In this document: piece by piece, positions 27,703 to 36,255 of the stretch
Layout of the letters: the number at the start of each line of letters is the position of its first letter
Position numbering within the stretch: position 1 is the stretch's first letter
Assembly: GCF_022414575.1 (NCBI RefSeq)
Contig: NZ_JADWYQ010000001.1
Span: 248,001 to 312,000, forward strand
Direction: 5' to 3'
Origin: Streptomyces sp. MUM 178J
GTDB lineage: Bacteria; Actinomycetota; Actinomycetes; Streptomycetales; Streptomycetaceae
DNA length: 64,000 bases
Translations under genes and position numbers: made by a program
Notes under the pieces: model-generated
What the model saw: only the letters and a program-made list of their open reading frames with translations
Database searches by the model: none
Told to the model about the DNA's origin: nothing

Positions 27703-28464
27703 TCAGTGCCCGTGCGGCTCGTCGTCGTCGTGACCGTGGGCGTCTTCCGCCGGCTCCTCGGCGGGCGTGTCCGCGTCGTGCGGCGCGGGCGTCGCCGATG
27801 CAGGGGCGGTGTCCGGCGCGGAGCCCTCCTCCGGGTCGCCGCTCTTGTGGCCGTCCGGCTGCCCGGCGTCCCCGCCCTCGGGCTCGCCGTCGCCGTGCTC
27901 GCCGTCCTCGCCATGGCCGTGCGGAGTGCTTTCGTCCGCCGTGCCGTGGCCGTGGCTGTGGCTGAGGGCTCCTTGCACCGCCGGCACGGTCAGCCCCATC
28001 ACGGCCGCGCCGGAGACCCCGGCCAGGGCCACGGCCCTGATCGGGGAGGCAAAGCCCCGTCCGGTGCTCCGCCGCAGCCTCCACGCCGCCACCAGGCAGA
28101 TCACCACCTCGAAGACGACGGCTGTCACATCGGCCGCGGCGGTCTCCTCGGGCACACCGGCGCCGGGCCCGACCGGCATCCCCGCGGTCCGGCTGACCGC
28201 CCAGACCGCCGCCGCACCCGCGTTGGCGACGAGGCCGGTCCCCATCAGGACCCGGCCGGAGAAGCGCAGTGCGGCCACCGCCCATCCGGCCTGGAAGGCC
28301 CCGGTGGCATAGAAGAACAGGCCCGCCGCCCACCATTCGGCGAAGTGGTCCGGGGCGGCCGCGAAGTGGATCGCGGCGGCTCCCAGTGAGGCGAAGGCCG
28401 CGACAACGCGCCCCGCGCCCGGGTCCGCCGTGCTCCGTCTTTCCTTCCTGCTTCGTGCTCCCAT
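27703..28464 (-). CDS. Membrane protein with long His-rich C-terminal tail
   Basis: 253 residues. About four membrane helices (e.g. VVAAFASLGAAAIHFAAAP, LFFYATGAFQAGWAVAALRF, VTAVVFEVVICLVAAW). From about residue 165 the tail is rich in His, Asp, Glu and Gly (HSHGHGTADESTPHGHGEDG; ending HGHDDDEPHGH), typical of metal binding. No family name is certain. ATG 28464 is used; the nearest purine-rich site (AAAGGA) is 14 bases away. Lies next to a DUF6153-like gene. Confidence 0.75.
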   Translation of the reverse strand: MGARSRKERRSTADPGAGRVVAAFASLGAAAIHFAAAPDHFAEWWAAGLFFYATGAFQAGWAVAALRFSGRVLMGTGLVANAGAAAVWAVSRTAGMPVGPGAGVPEETAAADVTAVVFEVVICLVAAWRLRRSTGRGFASPIRAVALAGVSGAAVMGLTVPAVQGALSHSHGHGTADESTPHGHGEDGEHGDGEPEGGDAGQPDGHKSGDPEEGSAPDTAPASATPAPHDADTPAEEPAEDAHGHDDDEPHGH

Positions 28465-28550
28465 GAGTGATGTGCGTCCTTTCCGCGTGACATGAAGATC
28501 CAGACCTCTGTTCACCCGGCCCCCGCGCGAGCGGCGGCGGGCGGTCTGCT

Positions 28551-28913
28551 CTAGATGCGCAACACGGACAGGACGACCGGAGACGGTTTCGGCGGCGACC
28601 GGGAAGGAACGGATCCCCCGGGCGACAGGACCGCGGAGAGCTCCATGTCCAGCGGGCTGACCGGCACACCGGCGGCCGGGTGGCAGGAGCCGGGGGCGCT
28701 CCCGGTGACGATCTCGCAGGCGGCGCCGGCGTGCCCGTCGTGGCGATCCTCCTCGCCGCCCGCCTCCGGAGCGGAGTACGCCTCGGCTGTCGTCACCGGC
28801 ACATGGGCGGGATGGTGAGGGAGGTGAGTGACCGCTCCGGCGAAGCCATGTCCCAGGGCGACGACGCAGAGGCTGAGCAGAGCCAGCCGGCGCACTACCG
28901 CCTGACCGAGCAT
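28551..28913 (-). CDS. DUF6153-like secreted His/Cys protein
   Basis: 120 residues. Membrane helix RLALLSLCVVALGHGFAGAV, then HLPHHPAHVP, DRHDGHAGAACEIV and GSCHPAAG, and a hydrophobic C-terminus (PVVLSVLRI). Same plan as the protein at 23926-24375: N-terminal helix, His-rich middle, two Cys about 15 residues apart. ATG 28913 follows GGAGGGAGG with seven bases of spacing. Upstream of the His-rich membrane protein on the same strand. Confidence 0.7.
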   Translation of the reverse strand: MLGQAVVRRLALLSLCVVALGHGFAGAVTHLPHHPAHVPVTTAEAYSAPEAGGEEDRHDGHAGAACEIVTGSAPGSCHPAAGVPVSPLDMELSAVLSPGGSVPSRSPPKPSPVVLSVLRI

Positions 28914-29426
28914 CCCGGTGCCTCCCTCCGCCTCTCGCCGCTGGTGGGCCACCGTACAGCCCGCCGGTTACGGAGCGGCAACGCGCGAGGCGACCGCCCC
29001 GGGGCGTGATGCCGATGGGGTGCCACGGCTCCATGCGCCGGGCCTTCGGTCGCGGGCGGGCGGTGGGTCGATCGTCTCGACGGCCGGGCCGCGGGCCTGA
29101 AAGAACCGGCCGCGGGCCTGAAAAAACCTGGCCATGGGCCTGAGAGCCGGGCTGACGAAGCGGCGCGGCGAACGGCCCGGTCCGGCGGGACGCCGCGCGG
29201 CGCTCCGCCGGGCCCGGGCGATCGCCCGGTCCGGCCCGTCCCCCGAGGCCGGGCCGGGCCGATAGCCGGCGGTCAACTCGGCTACCCCCGTGAGCAAAGT
29301 TAGCTGTCAGCTATCGGCAGGGTCCACGTTGGCGGACTCGCGCTCGATTGTCAACTAACAGCTAATCTGCGAAAATGGTAGATAGCTGAGAGCTAAACCA
29401 AGGAGGTGACAGAAGGGAGATACACC
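28914..29426. other. 513-bp gene-free region with repeats and operators
   Basis: Between divergent genes. It contains two tandem 21-bp units (29087-29107, 29108-29128; GGCCGCGGGCCTGAA core) plus a degraded third to 29146, a GC-rich stretch of nested inverted repeats to about 29265, then an unusually AT-rich segment with XRE operators. No coding potential was recognised. Confidence 0.7.
29301..29395 (+). promoter_or_regulatory. Three AGCTA-type operator sites before the XRE gene
   Basis: TAGCTG-T-CAGCTA at 29301-29313 is a perfect palindrome. AACTAACAGCTAA at 29353-29365 is a degenerate inverted copy. TAGCT-GAG-AGCTA at 29383-29395 is again perfect. The low GC here is unlike the surroundings and suits a promoter. 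Autoregulation by the downstream HTH protein is the simplest reading. Confidence 0.75.
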
Positions 29427-29867
29427 ATGTCCGAGACGGAGGACCGGCCCAAGCTGGCCGTGCGCCTGGACAAGCTCTTCAAGACGGTTCGCCCCAAGGG
29501 CAAGCACTGGACCAATGCCGAGGTGGCGGAGGAGCTGAAGCGGATCAACCCCGAACTCAGGGTCGGAGGGGTGTATCTGTCGCAGTTGCGGACGGGCAAA
29601 CGCTCCAATCCCTCACCGGACCTGCTCGCCGCGCTGGCTCGCTTCTTCGGTGTGTCGGTCGCCTACTTCTTCGACGACGAGGTCGCCGAATCGGTGCTGA
29701 GCGAAGTCGCCGCCATCGAGGCGCTCCGGCAGGCGGGGGTCCGCTCCGTGGCGATGCGGGCGGCCGGGATGAAGAAGGAGAACCTCCAGGCCATCACGGC
29801 CATCATGGACCAGTACCGGCAGATGCAGGGCCTTCCGCCCGTCAACGACACCTCAGAGGCCGAGTGA
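29427..29867 (+). CDS. XRE-family HTH regulator (EspR-like layout)
   Basis: 146 residues. Residues about 10-85 form an HTH domain of the EspR type: LAVRLDKLFKTVRPKGKHWT, then NAEVAEELKR and GVYLSQLRTGKRSNPSPDLL, AALARFFGVSVAYFFDD. A helical C-terminal dimerisation region follows (ITAIMDQYRQMQGL). ATG 29427 follows GAAGGGAG. Shares its architecture with the regulator at 50952. Target genes unknown; its own promoter carries three palindromes. Confidence 0.88.
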   Translation: MSETEDRPKLAVRLDKLFKTVRPKGKHWTNAEVAEELKRINPELRVGGVYLSQLRTGKRSNPSPDLLAALARFFGVSVAYFFDDEVAESVLSEVAAIEALRQAGVRSVAMRAAGMKKENLQAITAIMDQYRQMQGLPPVNDTSEAE

Positions 29868-29884
29868 GGCGAACGATGCCTCCC

Positions 29885-30823
29885 CTACCCGGCGCCCAGC
29901 CGCTCACGCCACCAGTCCACCGTCGCTCGGATCTGCTCGTCGAGCGGGGTGGCCCGTACCGTGAACGCGGCTTCGTAGGCGCTTGAATCCACGGTGAACG
30001 GACGGTCGAACTGGTAGCGGATCTCCTTCAGTCCACGGACCAGCGGCGAGAAGACCGACGCGACCGCCAGGGCGGCCGGCGGCACCCTGCGCACGGGGAC
30101 CGGCCCCGACTCCGCCCGGGCGGCGAGGCGGTCGACCATCTCCCGAGTGGACAGCCAAGGCGCCGTCGGCACGTGCCAGGCCCGTCCCCAGGCCCGCTCC
30201 TCCCCCGCGACCTCGACCAGGGCGCCGGCCACATCAGGGAGATAGGTCCAGCTGTGCGGGGCGTCCGGGTCCCCGAGCGTGGAGACCGGCTTGCCGCGCA
30301 GCAGTCGCGGCATGACCCGCCCTGCCAGATGCCCGCCGTCGGTCACACCGGGTCCGAAGAAGTCCGAGGCGCGCACCTCGACCGCCTTGATGCGGCCCTG
30401 CTCGTGCAGTCCCCGCGCCTGCTCCCAAACGGCCGCGCGCACCCGCCCCTTGGGGCCGGTCGCCGCGAGCGGCAGCTCCTCGGTCATGGGCCCGTCCACC
30501 GGCCCGTACCCGTAGAGGTTGCCCAGCATGACCAGGACGGCCCCGGTCGCCTCGGCCGCCGCGCAGAGCGACGACGCCAGCGGCGGCCACTCGGTCGCCC
30601 ATCGGTGGTAGGGCGGTGCGGCACAGCTGAAGACCGCGGCAGCGCCCTGTGTGGCGCGGATCAGGCTCTCGCTGTCCGTCGCGTCCAGCGCGACATGCTC
30701 GATGCCGGGCTCCGGGCTGCGGCCCGACTTGGTGACGACCCGTACCGAATGGCCCTGCTCGGCCAGTTGCCGAGCGGTGGCCGCTCCGGCGGGCCCGAAT
30801 CCCACGATGACGTAAAGGCTCAC
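29885..30823 (-). CDS. NAD-dependent epimerase/dehydratase-family protein
   Basis: 312 residues. N-terminal Rossmann motif VIVGFGPAGAATARQLAEQG, atypical for extended SDRs (GFGPAG instead of GxxGxxG), then VALDATD, AAAVFSCAAPPYHRW and LVMLGNLYGYGPVDGP with the Y of the active-site region. The C-terminal RPFTVDSSAYEAAF resembles the family's substrate domain. Substrate unknown; probably a stand-alone reductase. GTG start at 30823 without a strong ribosome site. Confidence 0.8.
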   Translation of the reverse strand: MSLYVIVGFGPAGAATARQLAEQGHSVRVVTKSGRSPEPGIEHVALDATDSESLIRATQGAAAVFSCAAPPYHRWATEWPPLASSLCAAAEATGAVLVMLGNLYGYGPVDGPMTEELPLAATGPKGRVRAAVWEQARGLHEQGRIKAVEVRASDFFGPGVTDGGHLAGRVMPRLLRGKPVSTLGDPDAPHSWTYLPDVAGALVEVAGEERAWGRAWHVPTAPWLSTREMVDRLAARAESGPVPVRRVPPAALAVASVFSPLVRGLKEIRYQFDRPFTVDSSAYEAAFTVRATPLDEQIRATVDWWRERLGAG

Positions 30824-30858
30824 GGTCGCACACTAGCCCGAGGGCCTGTCGCTTCTCC

Positions 30859-31722
30859 TCATGACGTCGTGCGGCCGGCCGCCCCGGCGGGGATGCGCTC
30901 CAGCACTCCCCCGGCGAAGACGTCGTACAGCGGGAGCGTCTCCAGATGGACGTAGCCGATATGGCAGTCGCACGACGTGAGCGGGCAGGGGCGGGGGGAG
31001 AGGGCGGAGCGGTAGGAGCCGTCGTAGAGGTTGCCGAGTTCCGTGCGGACGAAGTGGCAGCGGCGGACCGTGCCGTCGCCGTCCACCGAGATGACCGACT
31101 CGCCGGTGCGGCAGGGCAGGCCGGCGGAGCGGTGGGGGCTGCGGCTGTACGGGAAGAGAGGGTCGAGCGCGGTCCACACAGCCGCTTCGTCGTCCGTGTA
31201 GGCGTGCCCCTCCGCGGCGTTGACCCAGAGGTAGACGTGGGCGGGCAGGGCAGCGCGGAGGCGGCGGGCGTGCTCCAGGTGCGCTGGCAGGCCGACGACG
31301 CCGACGCTGAAGCGGACGCCCCGGTCGGCCAGATCCCGGGTCTTGGCCAGGAAGCGGTCGTACGGGGTTTCACCGGGGTGGTACGTGCACCACAGCGCCA
31401 CGGTGTCCGGGTCGGCCTCCGCGAGCCATCCGGTGCGGCAGCTGAGGTTGGTCTGGATGGCGACGCGTTCGATGTGCGGCTGGTGGGAGAGTTCGACGAG
31501 GGCTCGCCGGTACCAGGAGCGGACCAGCCCTTCTCCCCAGGGGGTGAAGAGGACGGAGAGCCGGTCGTCGGACCGCAGCGCGGCCCAGTCGGTGAAGCGG
31601 GTGAGGGCGGCGCGGTCGGCGCGCAGCTGGGCGGCCGTGTCACGTCGCTTGGCGAACGGGCAGTAGGGGCAGTCGTAGTCGCAGGAGGCGAGCGGGCCCC
31701 GGTACAGGATCGTCAGGTCCAC
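30859..31722 (-). CDS. STM4011-family radical SAM protein
   Basis: 287 residues. Radical SAM cluster motif C14-x3-C18-x2-C21 (SCDYDCPYCPF), followed by a partial TIM barrel and later Cys residues (GLPCRTGES, RRCHFV, PLTSCDCHIGY) that could hold a second cluster or metal. Last gene of the five-gene STM4011-4015 set; starts (GTG) five bases after the STM4012 stop. Reaction unknown. The family is named only after a Salmonella locus. Confidence 0.88.
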   Translation of the reverse strand: MDLTILYRGPLASCDYDCPYCPFAKRRDTAAQLRADRAALTRFTDWAALRSDDRLSVLFTPWGEGLVRSWYRRALVELSHQPHIERVAIQTNLSCRTGWLAEADPDTVALWCTYHPGETPYDRFLAKTRDLADRGVRFSVGVVGLPAHLEHARRLRAALPAHVYLWVNAAEGHAYTDDEAAVWTALDPLFPYSRSPHRSAGLPCRTGESVISVDGDGTVRRCHFVRTELGNLYDGSYRSALSPRPCPLTSCDCHIGYVHLETLPLYDVFAGGVLERIPAGAAGRTTS

Positions 31723-31727
31723 GGCGG

Positions 31728-33065
31728 CTACTTCGCCTCGTACGCGGCCATCGCCGCGCGTACGGCCGGTGAGAACAGCATGGGGCCCAGTGCGTCGGAG
31801 TGGGCCAGGCCTTCCGGGGTGAGGCGCAGCAGTTCACCGGCGCCGTCGCCGTCCAGCCAGCCTTCGGCGGCGAACGCTGCGAGTTCGTCGGGGAAGTCGT
31901 CGTGCGGGCCGGCGTCGAAGCGGGCACGGTAGTCGGCGACGGGCATGCCCTGGGCCTGGAGCAGCGACTGCAGCAGATGGCGGCGGCGTGCCTCGTCCCC
32001 TTCCATGTGCCGGCCGTGCACGGCACGGGTGAAGTCCTCCGTCGCCGTGTAGTCGTCGATGATCGCCCGTATCTCTCCCATGTCGACGGCGTAGTCGAAG
32101 GAGTAGTGCAGCGTGGAGGTGTAGGAGCGGGCGCCGCAGCCGAGGCCGATCATGCCGTCGGTCTGGCAGGAGTGGTCGTCCGGGCCCTGCGAAGGCGCGT
32201 CGGTCCGGCGGAACATGCGCATGGAGACCTGTTCATAGCCGTGCGCGAGGAGGTGGTCGCGGCCCTGCCGGTAGAGGCCGAGCCGCTGCCGGTCCCATGC
32301 GCCGTCGGTGTGGGCGGTGCGGCGGGCCAGGCCGGTGAGGGGGCGGACGTACAGCGGGTAGAGGTAGAGCTCCTCGGGGCGCCAGGCGAGGGCGGCGTCC
32401 AGGGAGGTGCGCCAGCTGTCCGGGGTCTGGCCATCAATTCCGTAGATGAGGTCGATATTGAGGACGGGGATGCGGGCGTCGCGGATGCGGCCCAGGGCGG
32501 CCTCGACGTCGGCGCGGCGCTGCGGCCGCACGGCGGTCCTGGCTTCGGCGTCGACGAAGCTCTGTACGCCGAGGCTGAGGCGGGTCGCGCCGCGTTCGGC
32601 GAGGACGGCCAGCCGGTCGGCGGTGGCGGTGGCGGGTGACGCCTCCACGGACAGCGGAACGGCGCGCAGTTCGACGCCCATACGCTTCTCCGCGATGTCG
32701 CACAGCCGGGTCAGCTCGTCGGCGCTCAGAAAGGTGGGGGTGCCGCCGCCGAAGGCGGCGCTGGCGAACCGCACCGGTCCCCCGCCGTCGCCCAGCGCGT
32801 CGCGGACGGCCGTCGCCTGGCGGTCGAGGGCGTCGAGATAGCGGCCGGTGAGCCCGTCGGGGGCGCCGATCCGGGTGAAGAGGTTGCAGAAGCCGCAGCG
32901 GACCTCGCAGAAGGGGATGTGCAGGTAGAGGGAGAGCGCGTCCTTGCGTTCACCGCGCCACAGGTCGCTCAGGGCGGGCCCGGGCTCGGGGAGCGGACGG
33001 TACGCGGTCTTGTGGGGGTAGGCGTAGACGTAGCTCTGGTAGGGGCGGGGGGTTACGGCGTTCAT
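31728..33065 (-). CDS. STM4012-family radical SAM protein (HemN-like)
   Basis: 445 residues. Cluster motif C53-x3-C57-x2-C60 in HIPFCEVRCGFCNLF, then FGGGTPTFL, SVEASPATAT and RLSLGVQSF, all as in coproporphyrinogen dehydrogenase HemN and its relatives HutW and ChuW. The C-terminal winged segment (PEGLAHSDALGPMLFSP) is also HemN-like. Not heme synthesis, judging by neighbours. ATG 33065 overlaps the upstream stop as ATGA. Confidence 0.9.
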   Translation of the reverse strand: MNAVTPRPYQSYVYAYPHKTAYRPLPEPGPALSDLWRGERKDALSLYLHIPFCEVRCGFCNLFTRIGAPDGLTGRYLDALDRQATAVRDALGDGGGPVRFASAAFGGGTPTFLSADELTRLCDIAEKRMGVELRAVPLSVEASPATATADRLAVLAERGATRLSLGVQSFVDAEARTAVRPQRRADVEAALGRIRDARIPVLNIDLIYGIDGQTPDSWRTSLDAALAWRPEELYLYPLYVRPLTGLARRTAHTDGAWDRQRLGLYRQGRDHLLAHGYEQVSMRMFRRTDAPSQGPDDHSCQTDGMIGLGCGARSYTSTLHYSFDYAVDMGEIRAIIDDYTATEDFTRAVHGRHMEGDEARRRHLLQSLLQAQGMPVADYRARFDAGPHDDFPDELAAFAAEGWLDGDGAGELLRLTPEGLAHSDALGPMLFSPAVRAAMAAYEAK

Positions 33066-33925
33066 ACGGAGGGCTCCAGGAAGAAATGGGCGTACGGCAC
33101 GGTCCACACGGCTTCGTGGCCGAGGCGGTGGCCGGTGTAGCCGTCGTCGCCGTAGGCGGTGCCGTGGTCGGAGCAGACGACGGCGAAGCAGCGGCGGCGG
33201 GAGCTCATCGCGGCGAAGAGGCGGCCGATGTGCCGGTCGACGTACTCCAGGGCCGCGGCGTGGGTGGCGCGGGTGTCGCCGGCCTCGCGCGAGGCTCCGT
33301 GCAGATGGAACCAGTTGGGCTGGTGCAGCGCGGAGATGTTGAGGAAGAGGAAGAGCCTTCGGCCGACGGGGAGTTCGGAGACGATCCGCTCCGCGCGCGC
33401 GAGCTGCGCCTCAAAGGACGTCGGGGAGGCCACGCCGAACTCCGGCTCCCAGTGGCTCTCCTGGAACATCCCGGGGAGTACGCCGCCGAGCGCCCCCTGC
33501 TTGTTGAAGAAGCCGACGCCGCCGATGCACACCGTGCGGTATCCGGCTGCGGCGAGGCCGGAGACGAGGTCGGGGGTGTCGAAGACATAGGTGCGGCCGG
33601 CGGTCGTCTCACTGCCCGCGAAGCGGGCGGCGAACAGCCGGGGGTGCGGGCCGGGGGCGGCGGGCGTGGGCAGGAACCCGGCGAACATGGCCTGGTGGGA
33701 GGCGTAGGTGAAGCTTCCGGGAGCGTGGCGCTTCTCCCAGACGCCGCCGGGGAGGCGCCGGGCGAGGTGGGGAATGCGCCCGGCGGCGGCCAGTTCGGCG
33801 GCGACGTCGTAGCGGAGGGTGTCGAGGGTGACCAGGAGCAGATCGTCGCGGCCGACGACCTCGTTCATGTCGGGCATGTCGAGCACGTCGGGATGGGGTA
33901 CGGGGCGGGGCGTGGGCGGGGTCAT
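33062..33925 (-). CDS. STM4013/SEN3800-family sulfatase-fold protein
   Basis: 287 residues of the alkaline phosphatase/sulfatase superfamily. LLLVTLDTLRYDVA near the start carries the metal-binding Asp and the nucleophile Thr (no C-x-P-x-R formylglycine site). VVCSDHGTAYGDDGYTGHRL is the second metal site. Without formylglycine it is more likely a phosphotransferase or phosphoesterase. ATG 33925 is chosen because it overlaps the STM4014 stop (ATGA). Confidence 0.87.
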   Translation of the reverse strand: MTPPTPRPVPHPDVLDMPDMNEVVGRDDLLLVTLDTLRYDVAAELAAAGRIPHLARRLPGGVWEKRHAPGSFTYASHQAMFAGFLPTPAAPGPHPRLFAARFAGSETTAGRTYVFDTPDLVSGLAAAGYRTVCIGGVGFFNKQGALGGVLPGMFQESHWEPEFGVASPTSFEAQLARAERIVSELPVGRRLFLFLNISALHQPNWFHLHGASREAGDTRATHAAALEYVDRHIGRLFAAMSSRRRCFAVVCSDHGTAYGDDGYTGHRLGHEAVWTVPYAHFFLEPSV

Positions 33926-35031
33926 GTCCGGGAGCGGTTCCTCGGGTGGCGGGGGTGCTGTACGGCGGCGACTTGGGCGGCGTAGGCGTCCAGGCCCTCG
34001 GCGCCGCTGCCGGGCAGTCCGGTGATGCCGGGCAGCAGGTCCCCGAAGGCGTTGACCTCGCCGACGGCGAATCGCCGCCAGCCGACGGCCGGGAGCAGAT
34101 CGACGCCGACGCACAACGTGCCGGGGAAGCAGGCCGCGGCGCGTTCACAGATCTCCAGGGCGATGCTCCAGCGGTCGCCTGCCGCCGTGACGGCGGCGGT
34201 CAGATCGCCGCGCCGTCCGCCGAGGTGGAGGTTGGTCATGGGGGAGCGGCTGGTGCGGACGACGGCGTGCGTGGCCCGGCCGGCCACCACGACGACGCGG
34301 AGGTCCGCCGACCGGCTGCCGCCGAGGGAGGCCTTGGGCCACCAGCGCTCGATGTGCAGTCCGTCCGGGGCGAGGGCGTCGACCAGGGCGGCGAGCTCCG
34401 TTTCGCTTGTACTGCGCTGTATGCGCAGGGAGTTGAACAGCCGGCCGTCCGCGTCCCGCTCCACGGAGGTGGCCGCCCGCACCCGGCCGGGGCCCGCCGT
34501 TTCGACGGCGACGACTCCGGAGGCGGACGACCCGTGGGCCGGCTTGAGGAACACGCGCGGCATGCCGTGCGCGTCCATCAGGGACCGGACGTCGTCCCAG
34601 CCGCGCACCGGAACGCCGCCGCCGGTCGTGGGGGAGGCGGGGACGGGGACCCCGGCCTCGTCCAGCGCACGGTGGCAGAGCCGCTTGTCGAAGAGGACGG
34701 CCAGCTCGTCGGGGTCGTCGAGCCGTATGCCGCCGGTCAGTGTCCGCACCGCGGCGGTGAACCGCGCGTACCAGCGGGCGCCGCCCTCCACGCGGGTCGG
34801 GTCGTCCGCACCGCGCAGCGCGCGGTCCACGGCCGCGTTCTCCCCCGGCGAGTCGAGCCGCACCACCTCGTCGGCGGCGAAGGCCGCTCCGCCGTCGCGC
34901 AGCACGTCCGTCCAGGCCGTGATGCGCGGGGCGGGCAGCCCGGCGTCCGCCACGGCCCTGGTGAACATCACCACGCGGCGGTTCTCCGGGTTGCCGACGA
35001 CCGCGAACCGCGGACGGGTCTTGCTCAGCAT
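33922..35031 (-). CDS. STM4014-family ATP-grasp-like protein
   Basis: 369 residues. N-terminal VVGNPENRRVVMFTRAVADA, then ATP-grasp features: LFDKRLCHRALDEAGVPVPA, RVFLKPAHGSSASGVVAVET (ATP-binding strand with Lys) and CVGVDLL...AVGEVNAFGDLLPGI (metal ligands D and E-x-N). ATP-grasp enzymes join a carboxylate to an amine or thiol through acyl phosphate, often on peptides. Partner of two radical SAM proteins and the LRR protein. ATG 35031. Confidence 0.85.
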   Translation of the reverse strand: MLSKTRPRFAVVGNPENRRVVMFTRAVADAGLPAPRITAWTDVLRDGGAAFAADEVVRLDSPGENAAVDRALRGADDPTRVEGGARWYARFTAAVRTLTGGIRLDDPDELAVLFDKRLCHRALDEAGVPVPASPTTGGGVPVRGWDDVRSLMDAHGMPRVFLKPAHGSSASGVVAVETAGPGRVRAATSVERDADGRLFNSLRIQRSTSETELAALVDALAPDGLHIERWWPKASLGGSRSADLRVVVVAGRATHAVVRTSRSPMTNLHLGGRRGDLTAAVTAAGDRWSIALEICERAAACFPGTLCVGVDLLPAVGWRRFAVGEVNAFGDLLPGITGLPGSGAEGLDAYAAQVAAVQHPRHPRNRSRT

Positions 35032-35051
35032 GGCCGTGCGGTCCGCGTCCG

Positions 35052-36029
35052 CTACTCGCCGACCGCCACGAAGCGCCACACCTTGCCGTCCCACTCGTCC
35101 TCGTCCGCGTCGCCCCGGTCGAGGTCGAGGGTCACGCCGGCGCTCTGAAGCGCATCCCGGAAGCGCTGCCGCAGCGGCTCGCTGAGGTAGTTGTGGTGCA
35201 GGTCGAGCTTGGTGAGATGGGTCAGGGGCTGCCCGTCGAGCAGCGCGGCCGCGCCCTCGTCGGTGAGGACGCCCATGGACAGGTCCAGGGTCCGAAGCCG
35301 GGCGACGACCGGTGCAGCGGCCATGGCGGCGGCTATCCGGTCCTGCATGTCGCTGTTGCGCAGCGCCAGATGGCGCAGGTTCGGCAGCCGGGTCCCTTCG
35401 AGGAAGGGCGTCAGATCCGAGAGCTCGCTGTCCGCTCCGTACTCCTTCGTGCCGAGCCACAGGTCGAGGCGTTGCAGGCCGGGGAGATCGCTGGCGGCGA
35501 CGGCCCGCACGACGCCGGCGGACAGGCCGCCGCTCTCGACGGTGAGGGAACGCAGCCGGCGGCTGGTCAGCGCGGGGAACTCGAGACCCGCGCCGCCGCG
35601 GACGCCGAACTCCTCCAGCTCAGGGAAGCCGTTCAGCAGCGGGCCGACGTCGCCCTGGTTGATCCAGGAGATCTCGCACTCCTCCCACTCCATGTCGCCG
35701 AGGAACAGCGCCCGCAGGGCGGGCAGCCGGGGCCGGGCGGCGAGAAGCGCGTCGATCACATGCTCGGGGCCGGTCTCGTACGCGTCCGTCCAGGCGCCGA
35801 CGACGATCGACCGGACGCGGGCGGTGTCGACGGCCGCGGTGAACCGCGCGAAGGCCTCCGGCCAGGTCTCCTCCGCGTCATAGACGTCGGCGGAGATCCG
35901 CCATGCGACGGCGTCGGCCTCGGGGAGGGCGACCGGGCCCTGGCGGTCCTGGTCGCCCCGGTCGTCCGGCCCGGGAAAGTCGAAGACGGGAAGTCCGTAG
36001 GACTCCCGGAGGTGTTCCGCTGCGCTCAT
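35052..36029 (-). CDS. STM4015-family leucine-rich-repeat protein
   Basis: 325 residues. After an N-terminal ~110-residue region come irregular LRRs of about 25 residues: LRALFLGDM, LRSLTVESGGLS, LQRLDLWLGT, LRHLALRNSDM, LRTLDLSMGVLTDEGAAALL and LTKLDLHHNYLSEP. It is probably a protein- or peptide-binding scaffold. First gene of the STM4011-4015 operon, 20 bp upstream of STM4014. ATG 36029. Confidence 0.87.
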   Translation of the reverse strand: MSAAEHLRESYGLPVFDFPGPDDRGDQDRQGPVALPEADAVAWRISADVYDAEETWPEAFARFTAAVDTARVRSIVVGAWTDAYETGPEHVIDALLAARPRLPALRALFLGDMEWEECEISWINQGDVGPLLNGFPELEEFGVRGGAGLEFPALTSRRLRSLTVESGGLSAGVVRAVAASDLPGLQRLDLWLGTKEYGADSELSDLTPFLEGTRLPNLRHLALRNSDMQDRIAAAMAAAPVVARLRTLDLSMGVLTDEGAAALLDGQPLTHLTKLDLHHNYLSEPLRQRFRDALQSAGVTLDLDRGDADEDEWDGKVWRFVAVGE

Positions 36030-36255
36030 CCGTCCGCCGCTCCTTGCGTGTCGACTTCTGCCCGGGGCCTGTCCGGTCGCTGCAAGTTGTAGCAAGCGTC
36101 ACTGACAACGCCCGCGGCGGGACTGTTCCTCGCACGCGTAGGGAAGTTGCGCTGCCGCGCACTGCCCGGAACGCGATCTCGAAGCAGCGCGCTACCGCAC
36201 AGTAACGTCCCGGGCACTGAGGGAGTTCGTCGGAGCGAAGGCCAGGGAGGCCGGC

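Noticed and set aside
33062..33925. Formylglycine-dependent sulfatase
   Set aside because: No C/S-x-P-x-R motif; described as sulfatase fold only.
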